NCBI RefSeq assembly: GCF_024979235.1
Contig: NZ_JANLCM010000001.1
Span: forward strand, 62,001 to 126,000
Length of the DNA stretch: 64,000 bases
Source: Herbiconiux aconitum
GTDB lineage: Bacteria; Actinomycetota; Actinomycetes; Actinomycetales; Microbacteriaceae
Direction: 5' to 3'
In this document: positions 9,477 to 16,759 of the stretch, one piece after another
Layout: the number at the start of each line of letters is the position of its first letter
How positions within the stretch are numbered: the first letter of the stretch is position 1
The notes under the pieces: model-generated
The model's input: the letters and a program-made list of their open reading frames with translations, nothing else
What the model was told of the DNA's origin: nothing
The model's database searches: none
Program-made: the position numbers and the translations under genes

Positions 9477-9482
9477 TAGACT
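9477..9482 (+). promoter_or_regulatory. -10 hexamer TAGACT, leaderless start
   Basis: TAGACT ends six bases before the ATG at 9489, leaving no space for a ribosome binding site. This fits a leaderless transcript of the metallopeptidase-family gene. Confidence 0.5.
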
Positions 9483-9488
9483 TGGGGC

Positions 9489-9929
9489 ATGGCTCGTTCA
9501 CGCAGGACTCCGCGTTCAGCGACGATCCGGGCCCGCACCCGCAACCGGCACGGTCGCGACCTGCGTTCCTCGGTGGCCGGGCCGCATCTCCCGTTCCTCC
9601 GCTCCCGCATCGACCTGTTCGACATGACGGTGGCCTCCACAGCCGAATACCTGCGGAGCGTGTGGCCGAATGAGCTGGCCAACGTGAGCTTCGAGGTGGC
9701 GACGATGCCCTTCGGCGCCTTCGGGTCACCGGATCACGTCGACCGCTGGTCGGTGACGAAGAACCGGGTGATCATGTTCCGTCTTCCGATCGAACGGATG
9801 TCGCGCCTGCACCGCGACGACGAGGTGCACCGTCGGCTCGCGATCGAGTCGTGCGTTTTTCGGGCGGTCGCCGAGTTGCTCGGCAAAGATCCCTGGGACT
9901 TGGCGCCCGACCGCTTCCGGCACCTCTAG
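9489..9929 (+). CDS. Metallopeptidase-family (zincin_1-like) protein lacking HExxH
   Basis: This protein of 146 residues has a basic N-terminus (RSRRTPRSATIRARTRNRHG) and a core resembling the actinobacterial metallopeptidase family next to DUF3499: FDMTVASTAEYLRSVWPNEL, then RVIMFRLPIERMSRLHRDDE and ESCVFRAVAELLGKDPWDL. In catalytic members the last helix carries HExxH; here the aligned position reads RAVAE, so zinc peptidase activity is unlikely unless another site is used. The ATG is set by a -10 hexamer six bases upstream. It is convergent with the DUF5719 gene, 24 bases apart. The role is unknown. Confidence 0.8.
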   Translation: MARSRRTPRSATIRARTRNRHGRDLRSSVAGPHLPFLRSRIDLFDMTVASTAEYLRSVWPNELANVSFEVATMPFGAFGSPDHVDRWSVTKNRVIMFRLPIERMSRLHRDDEVHRRLAIESCVFRAVAELLGKDPWDLAPDRFRHL

Positions 9930-9953
9930 AACTCTGTAGCGGGTCGACCGCGC

Positions 9954-11387
9954 TCAGGGGTAGACGACGACCGGACCGGCCGCCGGACTCGGCGGCACGA
10001 TCGAGAACGACGACGAGAACCCGGGCCCGAAGTAGGTGACCGCCGCCGAGACGGGCGCCGAACTGGTGATCGTGTACGACTCCCCCGAAACAAGGGGAAT
10101 GTAACGCGCGCCGGGGACGATCGCGACGTCGTCCACGACTCCCGCGGTCGTGGTGAGCGTGAGCGCCACGTCGGCGTCGGTGGTGTTCACGACGTGCAGG
10201 CGCGGGTTCGGGCCTTCGGCGGTCGCCACGAAGAAGGAGGGGCCGAGCTGCTGCACGGCCTGATACCAGGCGAAGTCGATGGCGCCTTTCGCGATCGTGG
10301 CCGTGCGGGCGCCGACCACGAGGGGCTGGTCGCTCTCGACCTCGATCGTGTAGATGCCGTCGGGGATGTCCTGGAGCGGAAACTCGGTCACCACCTGCGG
10401 AGTGAGCCCCACCTGGTATTCGGTCTGGGCGCCGCCGGTCTTCTCTTCGGAGATGCGAACCGTGACCGAAGCGGGGTCGGCGCCCGGCACGAACATCCGC
10501 AGCACGCTCTGCAGGTCGGTGGCGTCGGGGTCGCCGAGTCGCTCGGCGATCGTCGATGTGCCTGCGACCTGCACACCGGTGACGGTCTGCGTGTTCGCCG
10601 GAGGGGCGGTGGGCCCGGCCATCTCGACACCGCCGGGCTCGAGGCCGCGCACGACGCTCTGCTGCACGGCCGCGTAGACCGCGCCGACACTCGACTGCAC
10701 GTGGACGACGGGGGCGGAGAGATCCGGTGCGAGGCCGGCCAGCGAGAGGATGCGCGTCGAACGGGCCGGCACGTCGAGGTTCTTCGCCCCGGGCGATTCG
10801 ACGACGCCGGCGTCGCCGTAGATCGTGAGGTCGACGACCGCGGCGACGTCACCCGGGTTCGACAGGAGGACGAAGCTCGTGCGACCCACCGTGGTCGCAC
10901 CGGCGACGAGCCAGCTGTCGGCGTTGGCCTCACCGCACGCGGTCGAGGCGAAGCCGACCAGATCTCCACTCGCGACGGTCTGCGACTGCACGGCCGCGAA
11001 CAGCGAACCGCTCGCGGCGGTGGCCGGCAGCGCGATGCGCGCGGGCGCGGTGCCATCACCCGAGACGATGTCGTCGGGCGAGGCGAGTGCGCTGCGGTCG
11101 AGCGCCTCGGCGCCTTGGGTCGAGGAGGCGATGACGGTCGCGGAGCCGACGCCGGAGATGGCGGTCGCATCCTGACCGGTGTCGTCGGAGAGCCGCACCA
11201 GAGGACCGGTACAGGCGCGCACCGACTCGGCAGGCGCCGGATCGACGGTGAAGGATGCGGGCGTCGCCGTGACCGACGGCAGCGGCACCGCCAGGGCGGT
11301 TCCTGCCACGACGACCGCGACTGCGGCGACCACCACGCCCGTGACGACCCGGGCACCGGTCGCGAGGATTCTGCGCTTAGCGGCCAT
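9954..11387 (-). CDS. DUF5719 family secreted or membrane-anchored protein
   Basis: This exported protein of 477 residues is of the DUF5719 family, whose function is unknown. After a basic N-terminus comes one hydrophobic segment (VVTGVVVAAVAVVVAGTALAV) acting as signal or anchor, then an Ala/Val/Thr/Ser-rich extracytoplasmic domain with beta-type repeats. The start is taken at the ATG at 11387 because GAAGGA lies 8 bases upstream; a GTG at 11408 is also in frame. The start overlaps the end of the large upstream glycosyltransferase gene by 11 bases, so the pair is translationally coupled and probably works in the same envelope pathway. Confidence 0.85.
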   Translation of the reverse strand: MAAKRRILATGARVVTGVVVAAVAVVVAGTALAVPLPSVTATPASFTVDPAPAESVRACTGPLVRLSDDTGQDATAISGVGSATVIASSTQGAEALDRSALASPDDIVSGDGTAPARIALPATAASGSLFAAVQSQTVASGDLVGFASTACGEANADSWLVAGATTVGRTSFVLLSNPGDVAAVVDLTIYGDAGVVESPGAKNLDVPARSTRILSLAGLAPDLSAPVVHVQSSVGAVYAAVQQSVVRGLEPGGVEMAGPTAPPANTQTVTGVQVAGTSTIAERLGDPDATDLQSVLRMFVPGADPASVTVRISEEKTGGAQTEYQVGLTPQVVTEFPLQDIPDGIYTIEVESDQPLVVGARTATIAKGAIDFAWYQAVQQLGPSFFVATAEGPNPRLHVVNTTDADVALTLTTTAGVVDDVAIVPGARYIPLVSGESYTITSSAPVSAAVTYFGPGFSSSFSIVPPSPAAGPVVVYP

Positions 11388-14300
11388 CGATGCGGTCCTT
11401 CTGGTCACGGTCGATCGCGTCGCGGACGCTGATCACAGTCTCGTCGTTGGGGTCGTAGTCGTCGACCTCGGGCGTGATGCCGACGGGAGCGACCGGGTCG
11501 CCGGGAACGGCAGTCTCGATCAGCGGATCGACGCCGGGGGGTTCGAGCCCGTCAGACGTCGTCCCGGTCTCGGTCACGGCCACGGTCTCGGCCTCCGTCT
11601 CGGCCATGGTCTCGGCGGGGGGCACGTCCTCGGCGACCGCCTCGGTCTCGACCATCGGCGCGACATCCTCGTCGCCCGACGACGACTGGCCACCGACGCC
11701 CTCGACGACGACGTCCTCCACGACCACGCGCTCGACCACGACGTCTTCGTTCGCGACATCCGCGACGACCACGTCGTCCGAGACATCCGCGATGACCATG
11801 TCGTCGGAGACATCCGCGACCACCACCTCGCCCGACACGTCCTCGACAGCCGCTTCGTTCGCGACATCCGCGACGACCACGTCGCCCGAGTCGGACTCGA
11901 CCGGCTCGACCGTGCCTTCCGCGTCCACCGCCGCCACGGCGACGACCTCCTCGGCGGGCAGGTCGCGCTCTTCGACGACTTCGAGCACCTCGGGCTCCTC
12001 GCCCACCGCGACGTCGTCGTCGAACTCGTCGTCTTTCTCCTCGGCCAGTTCTTCCTCCACCGAGTCGGCGGCAGCGACGTGCGCCGTCGTGCTCACGGCG
12101 CGGTTGCCCTGCACCTGGAGTCGACCGGCGGGCAGAGCGAGCAGTAGCGCCACCGCGAACACGAAGCCTTGGATCACGAGCACCAGCACCCGGAGCGGCG
12201 TGCCGGTGTTGGTCGGATTCGGTGCGGGCAGGCTCGCCGGCGCCTCCTGACCGGCCACCTGCCACAGCTCGCCGACCGAGGTCTTGCCGATGAAGGTCAG
12301 CTGCGGGTTGCTGTTCAGTGACGTGGAGGTGCGAGCCGAGATGGCATCCGCCTCCGCGCCGGCCTGGGCGGCTGGAGCGGGCTCGAGCAGCACGAAGGCG
12401 ACGCCGAGATCCGTCAGTGTTCCGGCGATGTCGGCGGCCCCCACGGATGCCGCGTTACCGCTGAGCGTGGCGAGCCCGGTGCGGTCGGCATCCGTCACGC
12501 CTGCGAAGGCGGAGGTCGACGCCAGGGTCGACTGCTGGTCGAGGGTGGCTCCGGCGCCGTGCACGACTCCGGCACCGAGCCCGCCGTCGGCCTGAGGCTG
12601 CAGGAGAAGAGTGCCGACGCGCGGCGTGCTCGATGCCTCGGCCGTCACATACGCCGGCAGTGACCGGCCGTTGCCCGGCGCGACCTGGGCGGTGCCGAGC
12701 AGCACGCCGAGCGCCATGGGCAGCGCGATGACACCGATGGCCGCCGAGGCGACGACCGCCGGCAGCCCGGCGAAGCGTGGGAGCGCTGCGAGACCCATCA
12801 GTGCGGCGCCGACCAGGCCCATCCAGTAGAGGCTGAGGCCGGAGCCGGGCCAGATCGTGATCGCTTGCGATCCGCTCGTGGCCAGGGCGAGCTGGCTGGC
12901 GGCCACGGCCGTGATGAAGCCCAGGATGCCCGTCGCCACGGCGAACACGGCGCGGTACGAGCCCGGAAGAAAGAGCGACGCCAGGGCGAGCAGCCCGAGC
13001 GGCACGACGAGCAGACCGACGACGAGCAGCACCACGCCCGAGTCGATGCCGACGGAGCCGGCCACCGACTGCCAGCCGCCGAGTCCGGTCTGCGGGAGGC
13101 CGAGGAGCAGATCGAGCACCGGAACCGGGGCACGCCAGTTCGGCAGCCCGGGGTCGGCGAGCACAGCAAGGGGGGTGCCGCGCTGGAACTGGTTCCACAG
13201 CAGCGGCCCGAACAGCACCAGGGCGGGAATCGGGATGCCGATCAGCCGCGCCACATTGCGACGGCTTGCGATGGTGCCCACCAGCCAGATGAGGAGGAGG
13301 GCTGGCCAGAGCGACGGCGCCACGGCCAGCACGGCGGCGAACAGGATCGACGCCATGGCTGACGCCGACCACGACTTCGGCGCCGCGAGTCCCGCGAGCA
13401 CGAGCCACGGCAGCAGGAGGTGGGCGAGCACCGGCCCGATCATGCCGGAGTCGAGCGCACCGAGGAACGGCGGGGCGAGCACCCAGAGCACGGCGGCGAT
13501 GGTGCGCAGGAGCGGCCGCTCGGTGAGGTGTGCCGCGCAGAACCAGGCCGCGAGAGCTGCCAATGGCAGAGCGAAGAGGTAGAGGCAGACGATGGCGAAG
13601 CTCGGCGACCAGAACGTGATCGAGCCGAGCACGGCGAGCACGGCGGCGAATGGATCGGCCGCGCCCACGAAGCCGAGGCCGATGTCGCGGAATCCGGTGC
13701 CGATCTGCGCCCAGAGGCCGCCGACGGTGGTCTCGAGCGGCAGCGCACCGCCGCCGGTCATCGCCGCTGCGCCGAACACCGGCAGGAACAGCACGAAGCC
13801 GATCAGCGCGACGACGACCACCGTCGCCACACCGCCGCTGGAGATGAACTGGATGCGGTCACGAGAGCCGCGCAGGTAGGTCAGGGCGATCTCGCGCTGC
13901 AGCGACCGACGCCGCCGGATCTCGTCTCCCGGCATCCGCAACGGCGCGATCGCCTTCCAGCCGACCTTCTTCGACGCCTTCAGCCTGCTCCGGGATTCGC
14001 CGATCTTCGAGCCGAACGCCGTCTTGAACGCGGCCGCGAATTCTCCGCCGATGGCGCCGGGCTGCTTGCGGATGAGTTGGAAGATCGACCGCACGATGGC
14101 GAGCGGCACGAGCGAGAGCCAGTGGAAGACCACGGCGAAAGGCGGCGCGTAGACCAGGCGCCGGTGCAGCTGGGCCGCGCGACGAGCGGTCTGCCGCTTG
14201 CGGCGGGCGCCACCCCGGATGGAGCGACCGGGCCCGGAGAATCCGTCGCCGTCGGTCGCGAGTCGCGCGGCGGGAACGGCGAGCACCCGGTGACCGGCAA

Positions 14301-14907
14301 GACGCACGCGGATCGAGAAGTCGAGCGCGTTGTCGGCGGTCGGCAGGGCCGGGTCGAAGCCGCCCACCTCGTTCCAGACGACGTGGCGCACCAGGAGGCC
14401 GGCGGCGCCCATGGCCAGCACGTCGCTCATCCGGTCGTGCTGGGCCTGGTCGAGTTCGGTCTCGACCAGCGGCACGCTGGCGCCGAACTGGGTGACGGTC
14501 TCGCCGAACTCGGCGATGTAGTCGGTGTCGTCCCACTCGGTCTGCTTGGGGCCGGCGGCGGCGACCGAGGGGTTCACCTCGACGGCGGCGAGCAGAGCGG
14601 CCAGCGCTTCGGGGTCGGGGGCCGAGTCGTGCGCGAGCAGCCACAGCCATTCGTTCTCAGAACTCGGTGGCGGCGCCACGCCGAGGGCGTGCGCGACGGC
14701 GGTGCCGAAGCTCAGCCGAGTGGATGCCGAGATGAAGCGGGTGGGCAGCGCCGCGGCCAGCAGAGCCGCCGTGTTGTCGGTCGAGGCGCAGTCGACGACG
14801 ACCAGCGCATCCGGGGCTCTCGTCTGTGCCGCGATTGCTTCGAGGGTTCGCGGAAGATGGTCGGCTCCGTTCGAGGCGACGAGGACGGCAGTGACTCGGG
14901 CGTGCAT
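11377..14907 (-). CDS. Large GT2 glycosyltransferase with polytopic membrane domain and acidic tail
   Basis: This protein of 1,176 residues has three parts. The first about 260 residues form a GT-A glycosyltransferase family 2 domain (TAVLVASNGADHLPRTLEAI, VVDCASTDNT). Residues of about 360-900 contain a dozen or more membrane segments. The last about 240 residues form a long Asp/Glu/Val-rich tail with 9-residue periodic repeats such as ADVSDDVVV. This architecture is common in Microbacteriaceae, where it sits next to DUF5719 and WhiB; the acceptor is unknown, and a role in wall glycan assembly is inferred. The start at 14907 is chosen because TAGAGT ends seven bases upstream, giving a leaderless start. 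Confidence 0.88.
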   Translation of the reverse strand: MHARVTAVLVASNGADHLPRTLEAIAAQTRAPDALVVVDCASTDNTAALLAAALPTRFISASTRLSFGTAVAHALGVAPPPSSENEWLWLLAHDSAPDPEALAALLAAVEVNPSVAAAGPKQTEWDDTDYIAEFGETVTQFGASVPLVETELDQAQHDRMSDVLAMGAAGLLVRHVVWNEVGGFDPALPTADNALDFSIRVRLAGHRVLAVPAARLATDGDGFSGPGRSIRGGARRKRQTARRAAQLHRRLVYAPPFAVVFHWLSLVPLAIVRSIFQLIRKQPGAIGGEFAAAFKTAFGSKIGESRSRLKASKKVGWKAIAPLRMPGDEIRRRRSLQREIALTYLRGSRDRIQFISSGGVATVVVVALIGFVLFLPVFGAAAMTGGGALPLETTVGGLWAQIGTGFRDIGLGFVGAADPFAAVLAVLGSITFWSPSFAIVCLYLFALPLAALAAWFCAAHLTERPLLRTIAAVLWVLAPPFLGALDSGMIGPVLAHLLLPWLVLAGLAAPKSWSASAMASILFAAVLAVAPSLWPALLLIWLVGTIASRRNVARLIGIPIPALVLFGPLLWNQFQRGTPLAVLADPGLPNWRAPVPVLDLLLGLPQTGLGGWQSVAGSVGIDSGVVLLVVGLLVVPLGLLALASLFLPGSYRAVFAVATGILGFITAVAASQLALATSGSQAITIWPGSGLSLYWMGLVGAALMGLAALPRFAGLPAVVASAAIGVIALPMALGVLLGTAQVAPGNGRSLPAYVTAEASSTPRVGTLLLQPQADGGLGAGVVHGAGATLDQQSTLASTSAFAGVTDADRTGLATLSGNAASVGAADIAGTLTDLGVAFVLLEPAPAAQAGAEADAISARTSTSLNSNPQLTFIGKTSVGELWQVAGQEAPASLPAPNPTNTGTPLRVLVLVIQGFVFAVALLLALPAGRLQVQGNRAVSTTAHVAAADSVEEELAEEKDDEFDDDVAVGEEPEVLEVVEERDLPAEEVVAVAAVDAEGTVEPVESDSGDVVVADVANEAAVEDVSGEVVVADVSDDMVIADVSDDVVVADVANEDVVVERVVVEDVVVEGVGGQSSSGDEDVAPMVETEAVAEDVPPAETMAETEAETVAVTETGTTSDGLEPPGVDPLIETAVPGDPVAPVGITPEVDDYDPNDETVISVRDAIDRDQKDRIDGR
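11745..11890 (-). repeat. 27-bp periodic repeats encoding the acidic tail
   Basis: The string GACATCCGCGA recurs at 11755, 11782, 11809 (as GACATCCGCGA) and 11863, spacings of 27, 27 and 54 bases. The encoded units read ADVSDDMVI, ADVSDDVVV and ADVANEDVV on the minus strand. The block lies in frame inside the glycosyltransferase gene, so copy number could change without breaking the frame. Confidence 0.85.
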
Positions 14908-14914
14908 CGCATTG

Positions 14915-14920
14915 ACTCTA
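14915..14920 (-). promoter_or_regulatory. -10 hexamer TAGAGT, leaderless start
   Basis: On the minus strand TAGAGT ends seven bases before the ATG at 14907. This supports that start over the in-frame ATG at 14937. Confidence 0.5.
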
Positions 14921-15139
14921 AAGGCCACCCCGCCCATTCACGGGCGACCGCCCCGGCGTGCCGAGGTTCTTATGAATCGCGTGTGAACGATGCTTTCCCC
15001 CGCCACAAAGCCCGGCGACGGCGATCGTGCACAAGGCGCCACAAACCCGCCGATGTCGGCAGAATGCGGCGACCTGCGCGGCACATTCTGCGCTGAGAGC
15101 GGCCACAGCGTTCGGCGCACTCGAACTAACCGCAAGGCA
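14921..15139. other. Intergenic region between whiB and the large glycosyltransferase gene
   Basis: No gene is seen here. It holds two direct copies of CGCCACAAA (15001-15009 and 15037-15045) and an 8-bp inverted repeat, GCAGAATG (15059-15066) against CATTCTGC (15084-15091). These could be regulator sites for the downstream glycosyltransferase-DUF5719 transcript on the minus strand. Confidence 0.4.
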
Positions 15140-15155
15140 CGCCGCAGTAGCGGCG
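15140..15155 (-). terminator. Hairpin downstream of whiB
   Basis: CGCCGC (15140-15145) and GCGGCG (15150-15155) form a perfect 6-bp stem with a 4-base loop, 14 bases past the whiB stop. On the minus strand the surrounding 18-mer GCCGCCGCTACTGCGGCG is identical to the hairpin core of repeat copy B at 4006-4023. It has no T-run; a role as whiB terminator is inferred. Confidence 0.5.
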
Positions 15156-15169
15156 GCATGCAAATGGGT

Positions 15170-15490
15170 CTAGACGGCTTTCTTGCGGAGCTTGCGACGC
15201 TCGCGTTCGCTCAGCCCGCCCCAGATGCCGAAGCGCTCATCGTTGGCCAGTGCGTACTCGAGGCACTGGGCCTTCACCTCGCACGTGGTGCAGATGCGCT
15301 TGGCATCGCGAGTCGATCCGCCCTTCTCAGGGAAGAACGCCTCGGGATCGGTCTGCGCACAGAGCGAATCCGCCTGCCAGGCGAGAGGATTCTCTTCGAC
15401 CTCGGGCTGCCGTACTCCCGGCACGCCCAGATTGACCGGGTCGACGAACCAGTCATCCGGAACGCCCGAGCGATAGTCTGACATTGCCAT
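15170..15490 (-). CDS. WhiB-family iron-sulfur transcriptional regulator (WhiB2/WhmD type)
   Basis: This is an actinobacteria-specific regulator of 106 residues. Four cysteines that would bind a 4Fe-4S cluster are at 44, 67, 70 and 76 (LCAQTDPE and CTTCEVKAQC), followed by the WhiB signature GIWGGL at 88-93 and a basic end (RERRKLRKKAV). WhiB2/WhmD proteins are needed for septation and division; this assignment is by overall resemblance. The start is ATG at 15490, with GGAG six bases upstream; ATG at 15484 and GTG at 15502 are alternatives. The gene has its own sigma70-type promoter overlapped by a palindrome, and a hairpin after its stop. Confidence 0.93.
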   Translation of the reverse strand: MAMSDYRSGVPDDWFVDPVNLGVPGVRQPEVEENPLAWQADSLCAQTDPEAFFPEKGGSTRDAKRICTTCEVKAQCLEYALANDERFGIWGGLSERERRKLRKKAV

Positions 15491-15544
15491 ATCACGCTCC
15501 ACCCTCTGAACCAGTCTGCGACCTGCCGAAAACCCCGTTACCTA

Positions 15545-15573
15545 ATTACACCGGTGTAGTTCGCTCGAGTCAA
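15545..15573 (-). promoter_or_regulatory. whiB promoter with overlapping palindromic operator
   Basis: On the minus strand TTGACT (plus 15568-15573) and TGTAAT (15545-15550) are separated by exactly 17 bases, a near-consensus housekeeping promoter. The perfect 12-bp palindrome TACACCGGTGTA (15547-15558) covers most of the -10 and the adjacent spacer. A bound regulator would compete with RNA polymerase, so repression at this site is inferred. Confidence 0.65.
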
Positions 15574-15641
15574 GTCGCGGATCGTAAACCCTCAACCGGC
15601 CGTCGAGGGTTGCGACACGGCGATCGCGCCACCCGTTCACC

Positions 15642-15671
15642 TGGACTTTTCTGTGCGATCGTCGATATCCT
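15642..15671 (+). promoter_or_regulatory. Promoter of the GlxA-type regulator gene
   Basis: TGGACT (15642-15647) and TATCCT (15666-15671) are 18 bases apart. The -10 ends six bases before the ATG at 15678, which suggests a leaderless transcript. Confidence 0.45.
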
Positions 15672-15677
15672 GCCATC

Positions 15678-16634
15678 ATGCTGAAAAAGGTCGTGCTGCT
15701 CGCCATCCCCGGGGTCGCCCCCTTCGAATTCGGAGTGGTGTGCGAAGCCTTCGGCATCGATCGCCGCGAACACGGCGGGCCGGTGTTCGACTTCAGCATC
15801 GTGACGGCCGAGCCCGGCGCGGTGCGCACCAGCATGGGCTTCGACATGGTCATCCCGAACGGACTGGAGGCCGCGGCTGACGCCGATCTCATCTGCGTTC
15901 CTGCTCACGACATCGAGAGCGAGGTGCACCCGGCGATCGCCGCGGTCATCCAGGATGCCGTGGCCCGGGGAGCCTGGATTCTCAGCGTCTGCAGCGGCGC
16001 CTTCACGCTGGCGAAGTCCGGGGTGCTCTCCGGCCGGTCGGCGACGACGCACTGGATGCACGCCGAACGGCTCGCCCGCGACTTCCCCGACATCGACGTC
16101 GACGCCGACGTGTTGTTCGTGGAAGACGGGCGCATCATCACGAGCGCCGGAACCGCCGCGGGCATCGACGCCTGCCTCCATCTCATCCGCTCGGAGCTCG
16201 GCGCATCCGCTGCCAACGTGGTGGCGCGCCGGATGGTGGTGCCGCCGCAGCGGGCCGGGGGGCAGTCGCAATACATCGCCACACCCATCCCGGTCAGCCA
16301 GAGCGACTCCTTCGCCGAGGTCACGCAGTGGATGCTCGAGAACCTCGACCAGGAGCTCACCATCGACGAGCTGGCCCACCGCGCGCTGATGTCGCCGCGC
16401 ACCTTCGCGCGGCGCTTCAAGGCCGATCTCGGGGCGACGCCGGGCGCCTGGCTCAACCGTCAGCGGCTGCTCCGCGCGCAGATGCTGCTCGAGGAGAGCG
16501 GCCTCAGCCTGGACGGCGTGGCCGCCGAGAGCGGATTCGGCACCGCCGCGGTGATGCGCCACCACTTCGCGAAGACGCTCAACACCACTCCCGCGGCCTA
16601 CCGCCGAGCCTTCTCCGTGCGCGCCCTGGCCTGA
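15678..16634 (+). CDS. GlxA-type AraC family transcriptional regulator
   Basis: This is a regulator of 318 residues with a DJ-1/PfpI-like N-terminal domain (MLKKVVLLAIPGVAPFEFGV; nucleophile-elbow-like VCSGAFTLAKSG near 113) and a C-terminal AraC DNA-binding domain from about residue 215. The latter has two helix-turn-helix parts: ELAHRALMSPRTFARRFK and VAAESGFGTAAVMRHHFAK. GlxA-type proteins sense small metabolites; the ligand here is unknown. The gene stands alone, divergent from whiB and convergent with manA. The start is supported by the -10 six bases upstream. Confidence 0.93.
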   Translation: MLKKVVLLAIPGVAPFEFGVVCEAFGIDRREHGGPVFDFSIVTAEPGAVRTSMGFDMVIPNGLEAAADADLICVPAHDIESEVHPAIAAVIQDAVARGAWILSVCSGAFTLAKSGVLSGRSATTHWMHAERLARDFPDIDVDADVLFVEDGRIITSAGTAAGIDACLHLIRSELGASAANVVARRMVVPPQRAGGQSQYIATPIPVSQSDSFAEVTQWMLENLDQELTIDELAHRALMSPRTFARRFKADLGATPGAWLNRQRLLRAQMLLEESGLSLDGVAAESGFGTAAVMRHHFAKTLNTTPAAYRRAFSVRALA

Positions 16635-16642
16635 GCGCCCCG

Positions 16643-16678
16643 ATCCCGCCTCCGAAACGACGGACGCACAGGCGGGAT
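16643..16678 (+). terminator. Hairpin after the GlxA-type regulator gene
   Basis: ATCCCGCCT (16643-16651) and AGGCGGGAT (16670-16678) form a perfect 9-bp stem with an 18-base loop, starting 8 bases after the stop codon. No T-run follows. Confidence 0.5.
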
Positions 16679-16684
16679 GCCCCA

Positions 16685-16728
16685 AACGACGGAGCCGGAG
16701 CCCGTCGTTCGCGACGACCTCCGTCGTT
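16685..16728 (-). terminator. Hairpin after manA
   Basis: AACGACGGAG (16685-16694) and CTCCGTCGTT (16719-16728) form a perfect 10-bp stem enclosing a smaller dyad (GTCGT against ACGAC). It lies 31 bases beyond the manA stop on the minus strand. With the neighbouring hairpin it separates two convergent genes. Confidence 0.5.
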
Positions 16729-16759
16729 CCGCGCGGGGTGGGTGGCGCGGGGTGTGGCG

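Noticed and set aside
11690..11900. Possible CRISPR or non-coding tandem array
   Set aside because: The units are 27 bases with no separate spacers and stay in frame within the glycosyltransferase tail, so this is a coding repeat.
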